64,000 nt of DNA from Harmonia axyridis (GCF_914767665.1 NC_059506.1:20685825-20749824); one strand, 5' to 3'. Numbered from the stretch's first letter, positions 47,601 to 62,600 are shown. Notes: generated by a model not told the origin, from the letters alone. A program made the numbers and translations.

Positions 47601-50600
47601 GCAACAGAACCCCTGATTTGACGATTTGAAATTAGGTAAATAAATATAAAATAACAATTCCAACTATAAAAAATTCAATTGAAATTTCAAAGAAAAAACG
47701 AAATAGTTCGGTGAAAGCTGATGTGATCGATTTGAACTAAATAAGGAAATCGCAAAAATGCCTAGTATTTCTGTAACAACAGATTGGACCGCTTGAAACT
47801 TTGTTTTTTCATAAAAAATAATCACTCGAATGCTTTGACGAAATTTAAATTTGGGGTGGATTTCACCCTGAGAACTCCTATTTTAGTTGAAATAACCAAA
47901 AACAATGATATCATAATTGATAACAATCAAATGTATTTGATTGTGATACAATGGCTCTGGTATGTATACCAGAGTCATTGTATCGCCATATAATAGTTCC
48001 ATATAGGTTCAACCGAATATAAAATCAATCCAAAGGTTCTTTCAAAATTTCGTTTTGATCCCGTTACTTGAAGCAGAAAAAATACAATAAGAATATCAAA
48101 ACTACAACTCCTCACCAAATTGTGACTACAATAATGTCGAAAACAAAATCAATTCAATTCATATAATATCGAATAATTAAAATGAAATAAAAAGTAATAT
48201 CCACAAATATTTCGTTACGTACTATTTGTGGGAATTATTTTGGTTTATTTTAGTTATAAAATCAGGAAAGGATCGAATCAATTGAATATTGATAAATTAA
48301 TATAAACACAAAATAAATATGAATTCATCTACGAATATACAAATGAAGCATTCATTTTCTGAAATCATTACTACCAACAAGTATACAGGAAGTGAATAAG
48401 CTTATTTTGAATCGAATTGAAAATGAAAGTATTGATTTTAGTAAAAGTTGGAATTTTATACCGTGATATTTACAGCTGTACCTAATATTTATTCACTCGT
48501 TTCTTGTAAACATATTGAGATTTTATTTCAGGCATGTTACATAAACTTTTATTTACAATTTTGCTTGAATGAACTCATAAATCATTTCTTTAAGCGCAAT
48601 CCCTTGAAGCAAGTAATTGAGTTACTAAAACGAGACTGGAGTAGCAGAAGTTTTATAGTCTTTCAATTTCAAAATACTAATTCATTATAGCAACTCGATT
48701 TTACGATACATCTCTAATTTTAGCAGGACACAATGTACGAAAATAGATTAGAATAACAAAACAGCTTGAAATGTTACTTCATGACTTTGTTACAAATAAT
48801 TGTTTCCATCTCTGTCTAAGTTAATTAGACGCCTCTAGTTCTCCTTTATCGGCTTACAAGGTGAATTATGACATAATAGCACCAAGTATAATCTTACATA
48901 AAAGACATTCAACACAGATAATATAAACTTCAGGTCTATATGTATATTTATTTTGTTGACTAGTACCATATCGCTACGTTTTGGTAGGCAATGAAGTGTG
49001 GGAGAGATACTGCCTTCTATAAGCAAGGTTGTCTAGTTTGAAAGGTCAAAAATTCACGAAACGATGAAGATTCAAAAAACAATATAAATTTTCTTAACGA
49101 ACTTTTAGTCGGTGAATACTTTAATACCGTTAATTTGAAAAAATTGAACTTATCAATAATATTATTGTCTACTTGAATGAATTAATTTAAGCCTCAATTT
49201 CCAGCATGGTAGCAATTTTTTTATGGAAACTATTTTTTTGTAATACCAGTGGCGACCTTACTAGCACGTGACTGGAAATTTCATGGAAAACAATTTTACG
49301 CCAATGCTTCTCATAAATATTATTGTCAATATAGAATTCTTCATTTTAATTTTTTGAAAAGAAAGTTCTACTTTTCTGGGTAAAGCACATTACTGGAGTA
49401 GAAAGTGAAAATTGAATAATGATTTCGGTTATAATTACAGACAAGTTGAATTACTCAAGTATTTCAATAATCGAAGGAGACTTGAAAAGTCAAATAATTC
49501 AAAAATGGCAATATGCTACTCCTAGAAGTATGAGATGATTTGATATTAAGGATTCAACGAGCTTCTGTGGCATGCGACAAAATTAGCCAAAGTATCAATT
49601 GCAAAACAATACTTAACTTAGACGTGCCGAAAAAGTATTGAGTGGTCGAATAGATTGCATTTCGAACCATTTTTTCATGTTCATTCTGTATTTTTGTGAT
49701 AAATGTGTAATTTTTTTATTGTTACATAAACACAGTAATCCTTATAAATTTTTACTCTCCACTGAACAAAGATGCTCATGTAATTGAAAAGGATTGAAAA
49801 AAAGCAATGTTTCTCACATTTTGAATGAAGAATACGAAATTCCTGTTTATTTTCAAGAAAAATCCTAAATTAATAGGAAAAAGAAGAATAGTTTTTCCAA
49901 AAAAACTTGAACTGGGTATTTTGTGAATGAAGCCTCTCCCGAATATACTTCATTGAGTGGAATATTCATCTTATTTTTCAATTCTATATTGTTACGCGAT
50001 CATCTTCGTGCAGAGCAGTTGACACAGCTATACCAGTTCGTAGAAAGAGTAATGTTCAATAGGTATTCAAACTTCGTGGATCGATAATCATAATTATAAC
50101 ATATCCTGGATATTCCGACGTTCAAGCTTGAGCATCCTGTACAGTGAGGAACATGGTTATCTTCAATGAATTTCGAACGAATCTACAGGGGTACCGAAAA
50201 TTTTGTATCAAATTAAAACAGAAGATTCACCTTGAAAAATAAATAAGACTTTGCTAATTTTTTGTTCTCGAATATCGTTCTTTATAGAGAAGTGTTGAAT
50301 ATGAAGAACTAAAAAAAATTTTCATTCATAACTTGCACAGTATTCAAAATTTTTCAATTAAATACGAAAGAATGTTTGTGTTCAATAGGTGCTTAATTGC
50401 CTTCAGTGGCGTACAATGGAGGCATCATGGTTCGTTTTTTCCACTATTTTTCACGCCTCAGGTAAAATCAGAAAAATTATTCATTTTTTGCATTCCCCAT
50501 TCAATATGAACTGGAAAAAGTACACCTGCACGAATCCGGAAATACTCACAGTTTTCAAGATAATTGCGCTTTTATGAATACAAACATACTTGTATTGAAA

Positions 50601-53600
50601 AAATTGTTCGTCAGAAATTGAATTCAAAATCCCAATTGTCAGTCTAAATAACAGCTGGATATTCGAAAAAAAAAAAAAAATTACATTTCCACATGCAAAC
50701 CGCTATTTTACAATCAAATTTTCTAAATATAAAAATACTTCGAGGTACATAGAATTGAAGATTTCTGTTTGATTATATTTACTATTTCGTTTTTCATGAA
50801 TAATTGCATGGACAGTACTGCAATATACAGGGTGTACACTTTTAAAGCTGCCTAACTTCAAGGGGAGATTATACAAGTGATTTGCACCAAAAAATGTCAT
50901 ATAACTCATGGTCGAAATGTTGGTGGTTATTCTTCAATTTTCATTATTTTATTTCACGGAATTTATCACTTTTTTCCATAAAACCAACTATATCTTATTC
51001 ATTTCTGCATCCTTATCGAATTTGATCATTTATTCCGAAACATCAAATTTGCTTTAATATGAGAAGTCATGAGTGGCAAAGGAGTTTTACTGACGAGTAT
51101 GGTGAAGTGTAATTAATATATAGGTAATATGTAAGTGTAAATATTCTGAAGAGAGCGAAATAAGTCGTATCTTTCCAATCGTTTTATGAATGAAAAACTA
51201 TAAATGAGAATATGTTTTCTTTGCAGTAAAAACTTCTCCATTTTGCAGGCTTTCAAATGACATATCAATTTTTGTGCTAGCTACTTTCTTTCTACTGTAA
51301 TATCATGGCTATATATGACCTTTTTTGTTGCAAATTACTTGTATAATCTCCCCTTAAAGTTAGGCCGTTTTAAAGGAGTACTGGCATTGAATTTGCTTAC
51401 CTGCAAACATGATTTCCTGATGTATCTCAGAATTCGAAATATAAAAGTGTGTATTGCCTTCTTTCTCTATAAAATATAAAATGAACCTAAAATTCAACTT
51501 GGCATGAAAATATGAGAATATACTTTCAACATAATATAAATCAAATAATATTATTGTGAAGGATTAGACACAAAGTTGTCAAATTATTTGATTTATATTA
51601 AATATCCTTTATCAAGAAGACTCATTAAACTTTTATAATTCAACATAATATCATACACATCTGTTTTTTATCAATTTTCCAGAGAAACGAAATAGCTTAA
51701 GAAATTCCGAATGCATACTTGAAAGATTGGATTAATTGTCTTTCGTTTTAATTTCAATTATTTATTGATCTCTTATTTAAAATAAACAATTCTTCAAGAA
51801 ATTAATCCTGTCATCAGGAAGTATAATTACATGGGATATCGAGCCCACAACTCGACATCCTATGAAATTGTACTTTTCAGCGTTTCTACGAGAAATATCG
51901 AAAAAAAATTTGATTTCCGATTTCTGAACGATAGATCCTTTCATTCATTCCATCAGAAATGCTTCATTATTTCTTCTCATGTGAGAGCTACATCGCCGAG
52001 TTTGATTCAAGTCACTTGATAGATAAAATTGATAAAGAAAGAAACAGAATTTCAGTGAGGTCTGACTGAAAGATTCTCAGATACCGAAAATCTCCCGAGG
52101 ATACGTTCCTCATCAAATTTAATAGGGACATTCATTTCACTGTTCATAGCTGTTTGCAAATATCAGTTCGGTCGAATTATTTCTTCAATTTTTGAAATTA
52201 TTCTCAAGGTAAAACTCTGCAACCATACAATAGTCTTGTACTCCTGAATAAGTACATAAATTGAATCATAGAATTATGGAAGGAAGGTCAATTGATGAAA
52301 AATCAGAATCAAAAGGTTCAAGAGAACTGATTTTGGAAGTAGAACATTGTGATATGAAAGTGGTTTTGTAAATTATTCTGACATCGAAGTAACCTTTGAA
52401 ATGTTTATTTCTCTCCTAAATTCATAAATCATGAATTATGTATTATTAATTTTAATAATAATAATAAGAATATTCATTTATTTCCAATAAATTACAGTTA
52501 TCAAACAAACTTAGAATTTATATGAAATGACGTCAAAACAAAATTTGAGCTTCAACTAGCCCCCAAAATATTCCCTGAGATTATATGGTTCTTCAATGAT
52601 GAGCATATGCTTTATTCTGTTTCTGAAAGCTTTATAGCTTTCAGTTTGAAATCTGTTTTATATTCCTTGGCAGCTTATTGAATGCTCTATATGATAGTAA
52701 TATGATAATACTCATTTATGATGGACATTTTTCCGTTAAAGTTAATCTATGAGCTGGATATATTATATCAAATGTTCTTGTACTATGTGTATCTGATATT
52801 TAATTGTATAAACTATGCCTTTTTTTATGTATGAATAGCAAACACTCAAACAAGTACAAACCATATACTGTAAAAATATTCTTAATTTTAAATTCTCCTC
52901 TACAAGATTCCCTTAAACCTAATTAGAAAACAATTCGAAAAGCTCTTTTTTGAATTGAAAATATTGTTTCCAAGTTTTCGTTATTTCCCCAAAAAATAAG
53001 AGTGGTTTCAAAATTGCCAAAGTACACAACTCTTAAAGTGTTTTCATTTACATAATTTGAAACAGGTCTTAATGCAATTCTACTTAAATTTTTCGACAAA
53101 ATTTCCGTATGTTTGCGCCAATTTAGAAATTGGTACATAGATGTCTAGAAATTTGACTGCTTCTGAAAATTCATAATGAGATTGTGGCAACTTTATTATA
53201 TTTGATTTTTCTTTTTTAGATCTGTTTGTATCAAATAACAAAACCTTCGATTTATTCTCATTAAGAAATATTTTGTTTTGATCAAACCAAGACTTTGATC
53301 TTGCATAAATTCGAGTAGCTTTGTCTTCTAGCTCTTCAAAGTTTCCTGCTCCAACTAATAAATTTGTATCATCTACATAATTCATAATATAGCCTTCATT
53401 CTTCTCTATGAACCTTCCCAGATCATTTAGATATACTATGAACATTATCACTTCCTTGATCAATTCCTATGGTACTAGTAAAAATCTCAGACTTGAAGAC
53501 ATGAAGGACTTCAGCCAGTTGTTTGCATTTGCTCTAATACCGAAACATTCCAGTTTTTTGATTAGATATTCCCTAAGATAAGCTTTAGATAGACCCAAAA

Positions 53601-56600
53601 ATATGCCCAATGCCATTTTGTTATCCTCGAGTATTCCCAAAATATACTGCACAAACTGAAAAATCGCTGTTTGTGTTGATCGTCCTTGTAGATACCCATG
53701 TTGACTGTTTTCTAAAATGTTGTTTGCATTGAAGAATTCCATTAATCTTGAAAAGGCTAGCAATTCAAAGACCTTTCAAAAACTTGGCAATAAACTTAGG
53801 TCTATAGTTATTCATTTCATTCACATTACCATCCTTGAAAATATTTTTTTTTTATTGAGGCGAGTTTAAGAGTTTCTGGAAATTTTCCACATCTGAAGGA
53901 GTTAATATTGATGTATGATAGAATATAACTTTCTCTAATTCTGTGGTTATTCCGTTCATTCTTCCACATCTTGTAGAACAAAATCGTGCGAGAATATATC
54001 AGAAACGCACAGTTTTCATGGTTATATTTCATTATTATATGTTGGTACTCCGAACTTTCCGCCACGGCTTTATCTGTCAATTCATCAATTTGCCTTAAAG
54101 AAATCAGTTCTGCCAACCAACATTTTTCAATGCAAAAATCACTAAATGATATTCATGGAAATATTTCATTAATTTCAATAAAAATGCAACGAACTAAAGA
54201 AAATAATGTATAATACTCGTACAGAAGTCTCATTCTACCACTCGCCACTTCGTGGCTAGTTTTTGAATTTTGAACTCGTGGAAGAATATCAATGCCTTCT
54301 GCACTTGTGTTATACATAACTATACTGCAGGTAGTGCTAACTTGACTACTATGATAGGAATTTCAGCATCGCCACTGCTAAATTTATTTTTTATTGAATG
54401 GGACAAGTTTTCAATTTCCAAAGGTTGGTTTCATATAAAAGGATTCATTAATAATTTCTATTTTGGAATAATCAATAGATGCAGGAGGTAAATAAAGAAG
54501 AACCGTTGTTACTGCATTCTTGAAGTGCTTGTTGAAATTGTTAACAATTTCTTCTGGGTTTCCTTCTAGTAAACAATCATCTGAATTTTTTGCTATGCAA
54601 ATTTGCCACATGGTTTTGCCTCTGTTGTCTGATCTTGTGACTCTATTCTCATTTTCTCTTTCCTCAAAGCTGTGTCATATTCTTTTTCTGTGCTTTTGTA
54701 AGTTTCAGTATACTGAGGATTCATGTTGGCCAAAACCAATAGAATGTCCAACCTATTTTTTATCTCATCAATTTTAGTTGTTCTGTAGATGTTTTGATGT
54801 TTCTTGATCCTGATCATTTTGTGAACTTTATGTTTCCGAACCCGCGATAAATAAATTGAAAATATTTTCTCCTACTAGCGTTTCGTAAGTATTACATTCC
54901 ACACGCATTGACGTTTGGAAAGTACTACTTTTCCAAATTCGTGCGGAAAAAGCCCTACTATTCACTTTCCGCACGCATATGCATGCGGAAAGTGAATAGC
55001 ATGGCAAAAATATAATTTCTTATAACGTCAGTCGGTATCAAGGCGAAAACTCTCCTTGAAAGTTGAATAAAAATATTGTTCCTAACTCATGTGGAAAGTG
55101 GTTTTTCCGCACTCGATAACTTGACCGAACTCCGCACCGCGTCGTTCGTTCAACTGCAGTCTCTTGCGGAAAAGTATCACTTTCCACAACAATAAATCAA
55201 TGACCATAGCTGTCGAGACACGTTAATTTAAATAAATAAATCAATAAAATAACCATAAAATACACCACAGTCTTCTTAGAAATCCTATTTTTTGGCCAGA
55301 ATCTTGGGAATAATGCATAGAATACCTAGAATAATCTGGTAAATGAGCTGTTCCAATTTCCTGGCATCAGTATGATCTTTCAACTAATTGAATAACTATA
55401 TTGCACGCATGTGAGGGTTTTCCACTGATGAAGCATCTAATTTCTGTTTTGAATACTATGGTAATTGCAGGCTTGCTGGCATAAATCTGCGACTCGAAAT
55501 AATTCTATGCCAAAAGTCTAAAATTGAAAATACCCAAGAAAAAGACAACAGTTGACACTGAACTAGAAGACGACGCAATTAGGAGAGCATTTGTGCATTC
55601 TTGTCAATAATTCGCAGGCGGTTTGGCAAGTGAAGCCAACCTGCTGTCATCGAGATCAATACATGAAACGAAGGCACAGTATGATTGATGTTGTTGCCAG
55701 ATTGAAGGAGAATTTATCAAAGCAAACCACTTCTTGAAACATCGCCGACATGTTTCATTTTTGTTCCAAAATCTTCTCCAGGTCTCCAAAATGTGTTACC
55801 CAAAATTGTATTGGATATCCCAAATTCGTTGTCTAGTAAGGAGATCTCAGAATTCCTTTGAGCTAGCAAAAAATGAATGACACATTTTCCGACTCGATTT
55901 TTGAGAGAATTGAGGTGATGAAACCTTATAAATTCAACTGTTTTCAATTTATAAGAGAAAATTGAAAAATGGCATGAAATGAAAAATTCCCGTAATTTCT
56001 CCATTATTGTTGCTAATTACATGAAACAAAAATAGTCTACAGGCTTGGTGTAATGAATTATTTTTTATTGCCATTAGTTTCGAAGTTATAATACAAAATT
56101 GTGTTTCTTTGAATATGAACCAGAACAATTTCTATAACTAATTAAATCGTTCAAATGTTCCCATTCCAAAAATATATAAGATGATATAAAAATTTCCCAT
56201 CAAATTATAAAAATCATGAAAACTTTCAGTTTCACACGGCAAATCAACCAACTTAATCTATAAAATTCCATTATGAAACCAAAGATTGATTTTAAGGTTC
56301 CAAAGTCATATGGTAAAACAATGATAAAATAAGTATAAGTCACAAGGTGAATTAAAAATATAAATAAATATTAAAAATACACTGGTTAAAAAGGCTTACT
56401 GTGAAAAGTCAAAAAATATAAAATGACAAACAAAACATAAACAAAACAAAACTGTGACTTATACTTATTCTATCAATGTTTTACCATATATGTTACTCAC
56501 AGGATTCATTAGGAATCCTCTGTAACGAATTGTATGTTTATTGACAATTGTCTTAATAAACTTATTGATTGATTGATATGACTATGAAACCTTAAAATCA

Positions 56601-59600
56601 ATCTTTGGTTTGATAATGGCGAATATGCCGAAACATGTAACCGGATGATTTGATATACAAGGTTCCAACAACAGAAGTGTTTTTTAGACTTTTTCCTTCA
56701 ATTTTAAATCAACCAACTGCCTATCATTAATAATCTGCGAACTTAATGTTTATTATGAATATTTTATATATCATAATATATGTATATTTTTGAAATGAGA
56801 AAAATTAAGCCATTTTATTTTTCATTGAAATTGTTGAGGTTCACATTTAAAAAAAACAAGTTTGTATTATAATTTCGAAACTGATGGCAATAAGAAATAA
56901 ATGATCAGACCAATGGATTCTACTGAAAAAGTGCCTGTACAGGGTGGGTAAATTTCGATGTTTTAGCACTACAACTTTTAAACCAGAGGAGATAGACAAA
57001 ATCCGATACCCCCTTCTCGGTCTCTTTTTCTGAGAAACTGACAAGGGTAGTATTCATTTTGGTCACCTTCTTTTGTTTTCGAGTTATAAGCGAAAATTGG
57101 AAAAATGGCGATATCAAAAAACATTTATATCTCCGCTTATACTGATGATAAAGCTCTGAAATTAAAACATCTTTTACGTAGAATCCAGTGGCGTGCTCGT
57201 CTTTTCAAAAGGGTTTTTAACTACGAAGCTATGATCCAAAGTTATGTTTCTTCAAATGTGAACACTAGATTTATATGCAGTTCTTCTAGCTCAAAGGGAT
57301 TCTGATTTCCCCTCACTAGACAATGAATTTGGGACACCCTATACAATACAACTACAAAATCTAATTTAAATAGAGGAAATTATGACATGAATTATCACAC
57401 CAATGGATTCTACTAAAAGAGTGCCTGTAGGATGTTTTTGTTTCATGTTAATAGCACCAATAATAAAATAGTTATGAGAACTTTTTATTTCACGCCATTT
57501 TCAAATTTTGCCTTACAGTTTGAAAATAGTTGAATTTAAGATGTTTTCGACAAATCATTTCTCTCAAAAATCTAGCCCGAAAATAAGCCATTCATTTTTT
57601 TCTAGCTCTTGCGTTCTGAGATCCCCTCCATAGACAACCAATTTTGGACACACTATACTACTACAACATCTAATATAAATAGGGGAAATTATGATCACAT
57701 TACAATTAACTATTCGAAACCAAGATAGCAGAAAACAATAAAATGTTAAAATTAAGGAAATTTAAAAGAAACGATACAATCTATTACATAATTGAAGGGT
57801 AGAATTATCAGTTTCATTAACTATATTTTAGGGCAGTTATTTACAGTTTTTTTGTGGTTTAGAAGTCAGTGTTTTTTTTTAATGATAATCTAAAAAAGAT
57901 TCACTCTCTGACACTAGAAGAAAACGGTGAACTTGAAAAACTAGAGCAGAAAATTTGCTGATTGAACATGATTATAGAAAACTTTTATTTTCAGGGCCTG
58001 GTGGATATTGATACTACTTCTCTGTGTTGGAGGCTGTTCTTATATGATATATCAGATAATAGATAAATGGATTACATCGCCAGTATTAGTAACATTGGCT
58101 ACTAAGGAATCGGCAATTCACACCGTTCCATTCCCTTCAGTGACCATTTGTCCCGAAACTAAAATTTCAAGCAGTTGCTTGAACTACACTGATACCCTAA
58201 AGAAGAGGAATTCAGGTGCTCTATTAGATGTGGATATAGTGGAGTGAGAAAACAACACCAATGTATCTAATTCGTTCATGATTGATTCCTATTTTTTTTT
58301 CTAGGAATATTTATTTTGATTACATGTCTCTGCTTTGTAAGGCTGAGAATCACCCGAATAAAGAATCACTTCAAACGTTTATACGCAATCGATTCAATGA
58401 ATCAAGTGATCTGTATAAAGAAATAATTGAGGCAGATTACTTCAAAGTGAACGATTATGCAGAATTTTTAGATAAGGTGAGTGTGGATAGACATTAGTTA
58501 AATGAGATATAAAACTAGATAATAGTAGTGATCAAATAGTGTTACATTCTGAAAGACACAAAGCGGAAAAACAAGAAAACTAAAGCAATAAAATTTGGTT
58601 CTGCTCCTCTGAAAAAATACACATAGATAATTTATAATAGTTATTATTGAAAATCTAGCAGGAATATAGTTTCCTCAATCCATCATATATTAGACCAATT
58701 GAAAAGTCCCCGGTCTGATGCACTGATTTTTAGTTAGTACCAACCTTCAAACTTGTCAAAATTTGTGATATATTTCGTTGTGAGTTACTTTTGTTATTTG
58801 AAAAAAGATGGAAAAAAAATTTCTTGTGCAGATAAAATATTGCTTTTCGAAGGGAAAAAATACAGTTGAAGCAAAATCTCTGCTTGATGATGAGTTTCCA
58901 GGGTCTCCACCAGGAAAATCAACCATCATTGATTGGTATGCTAAGTCTAAACGTGATGAAATGAGCACCGAATACGGCGAACGCAATGGACGCCCGAAAG
59001 AGGCTGTCAACGATGAAAAAATCAAAAAAGTTCTGGGATGCGCAAGGTATAATATTCATTGATTACTTCCAAAAGGGCCAAACCATCAACAGCGATTATT
59101 ATATAAAGTTATTGGATCGTTTAGAGACTGAAATCGTTAAAAAAAGACTCCATTTGAAGAAAAGGAAGGTGCTGTTTCATCAAGACAATGCGCCGTGTCA
59201 CAAATCAATGGAAACAATGGCAAAATTGCAGGAATTGAGCTCCGAATTGCTTCTTCATTAACCGTATTCGCCAGATCTGGCCCCCAGCTATTTTTTTCTG
59301 TTTTCAGACCTCAAAAGAATGCTTGCTGAAAAGAAATTTAGCGCCAATGAAGAAGTAATCGCCGAAACTGAGGCCTCTTTTCAAGCGGAAGACAAATCGC
59401 TATATTCGCTGTATCGCCCTCGAAGGCAACTATGTCGAATAATAAAATCGAATTTGGCCAAAAAAATGTGTTTTACAATGGAAGACCGGAGACTTTTCAA
59501 TTGGCCTGTTAGAAAGCATAATAGGTATGCTTTGTATTTGTAGACTAGGTGTTTCCATTAATTATATTAGCAATAAACTATTCACCTTGTAATGATATTA

Positions 59601-62600
59601 GCTGACACATTTTTGTACATAAACATACAGTAAATCACAATGCGGAGTCGACAACATAAAATCGAATTGATTTCTTCTATATGATTTTTATTACTAGAAG
59701 GGAATGTGGATGTCTCTTAAAATTGCACTGCAAAAAAGTTGCATACAACCAAGAAAAAATGTTTTAAATACCAACTATTAAACATTCTAGTTAAGACTAA
59801 TTTTATCATACAATGTTTTATATTTCAGTGTAAATCAGTTTCACTTGATTACTCGTATTGTGAATGGATGGGAAAATCCGTACAATGTAAGGATGTATTG
59901 ACGCCCCTATTGACAGATGAAGGCTTGTGCTATAGTTTCAACATGTTCGATGTTCGGGATATCTACAGCGAAAATAAGTGAGTATTAATTTTAAACACTG
60001 CAAATTTCAAACAACGGTTATCATTGCCAATTTCAACGCAAAATATCTCTACATACAGAGAAAAAATACTTGGGGTCATTCGTTCGAAATAAGAAGGAAA
60101 TTTCAATAATTCATATCTTTGTAACTGTAAGTGCTATCGGAGAAAAACATTTTTCAAATTTTATGATGATAGAGAATTTTTTTTAATATTGTTTACTTGA
60201 CTTTGTAGGATCAATGGGGTATAGCAACCAATTGGTCAACTGAATTTAATGCAAATATCTCTAATACTTTCACTAGAAATGCACAGGACGGTTTTTTTTC
60301 ATCCAATTTTCAGGTTCAACAGATTTCAAAACGTATACTGTTATTTCTGTTGCGTTAAAATTTTCTTTTCGTGACCGATTCCATAATTGAAAATAATAAA
60401 GCAAAATCAGAATAACTTTTTGAATTCCCATTAGAGACGGCACTCTTCAATAGTAGGATAAGAATGAGCGCAATTTAAGTTAATTAGTTGTAATGAAAAC
60501 CCATTGACGAGAAAATAGTCCAAACCGCAAACTGAATAATATTATTGAACAGAGATGCCAGATGCTTGAACTGGCGAGACGTCAAGAATAAATAAACAAC
60601 GACGGCCAAAATACATGAAAGAATGAGTAACATCAAAGGATGGCTGCGAATGCCTTAGCTAATCAATTCAGTATACAGAGTGTTTTTTTTAATGGGTTCA
60701 ATGAGCAAAAAAAGTCGAATTCCAAAACTTTAGAAAATTTCGAGTTTTGTCAGATGAATTTCAGCCAGGAATGTTCCGAATATTATCTTCATACTTTGAA
60801 CCTGGAATTTCATCACACCCTCTGGTTTACAACGGACTAGTCTATTTCAATACTATTCTTTTTTGATATTGTTATAATAAAGAGTAAGAGGTTTGGCTCA
60901 TTTGGCAACAAAACTCCTACCTAGATTTTACAAATTTAATTGAATTTAAATTTGAAGATCGATCCTTTTCACTCTAAACAAATGATATTGAAATAAAAAC
61001 TTAACTTAAATCGGTTTTTAATGAATAACTGTGCTATTAGAATGGAACCTCTTCTGTAGATTATTTTCAGCCTTCTAAACACCAGATCTTTGCAGGAATA
61101 GAATTTGGAGTACCTACTAACGCCAGTTATTTATTACGCAGGTATTCTCTCAGTTTCAGGAACTGAAGTGGTTTAACGTACGTACTATTCCAAGTTCTAT
61201 GTCTCAAGAAAGTACTTCTTGATATTTTTCAATCCCAAGAGAGGTTTCTGTTGTTCCAATCCCACGGGAGGTGCGAGAATCCCAACACTAATCTCGCCGA
61301 TAAATTGAATTCTAAATCTCAAATTGAACTACTAATGACTGAAATCTAAAACAAGTTACGTATCTTTCCTGTAGTCTTGATGATTATTGAAAATATTTCA
61401 GAAAATTCTCTCTGTTTCCTTCTCTAGACACGCGCATCCTCATCCCAACCAATGGCATACGATGAATTGACAAATTGCCGCGTCTTTGAAAATTCTAGTA
61501 GCGTAACATGAATTGAGAAAAAATTGGCTTAATTTACCCACTCGACAAGAAAATATAGGACATTTGAATTATGTATTCATTGGAGATGAGGCATTTGCTC
61601 TAACTGAAAATTTTATTAAAACTTATTCAGTCTACAACCGGGACCTCGACAAATGTATATTCAGCTGTCTTCTTTCGAGGGCACGAAGAGTAGTTGAGAA
61701 TGCATTTGGTATCCTCAGATCAAGATTTACAATTTTTCATAAGGTAATTGCGTTCTACATAATTTTCTACGAAGGAACAGCGAAAAGACAAACTATACAC
61801 CAGTACAAATAATTGACACAGAGGACATTTAAACCCTGAATTGGTAATATTGTCAAAATATAAATTCTATTCAAACTGTGAAAGAAGTAAGGAATGAATA
61901 CAAGGAATATTTCAACGGTATTGGAAAAGTTCATTGGCAAGAAGCAATAAATAGAAGAGAAGAAGAATAAATTCATTTCAATTCAATTGATCACATTTGT
62001 GATTCGTTGTTATCAAAATTGTAATTATTATATTTTCCAATATAATGTATCAATTCATACTCACCTGTATACGTATCTGATATTCTATAAGGGAATCTAT
62101 TCCTTCTTCTTCTTCCTGATTCTTTGTGAACAGAAGCAGATCGTAATACCACAAATTGGACTCATGAATTTCATCTTGGCCTGCTCCTGAGCGTTTAGAA
62201 TCCTCAGCTCTTTCATGTTCCTTTTTGAAGGAGTTTCGGATTACATTAATTTTTTTTCACCCAATTTACATTTACTCTCTCATTTGTAAATTTTCCTTTG
62301 GAATATTCTACTAGTTCCCCATAGGCTTTATTTTTGATATTCCTGTTCGCGTACGTTGAACTTTATATTTTCCATAGACAGGTTTTCTGCCAATTTATTT
62401 CAATGAAACCTATCAAAAATGCTTTCATTTTGTACAAGAATTTGGTAGGTACGCTACGAAGTTCCGCCATCGACTGGCAGTACCTGATAAATTGCTTTCT
62501 GTGACCATCTGAAATCCGACCTGAATACTCAATAAAACAAACTTTCGAGTGCCCACCTCACTGGCAGCCTGGGTGGATGCCTCGGTGGCAGCCAGACTGC

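Larger units (their letters stand above)
55813..57660. mobile_element. Complex of nested palindromic repeats
   Basis: The left arm (55813-56110) repeats the 44391 family: ccaaattcgttgtct, gagatctcagaattcc, aatgaatgacacatttt. Inverse right arms end at about 57342 (aatttgggacaccctata) and 57657 (ttttggacacactata). Inserted inside are a ~335-bp inverted-repeat element at about 56278-56612 and a fragment of the 12197 family (56930-57265). Confidence 0.65.
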
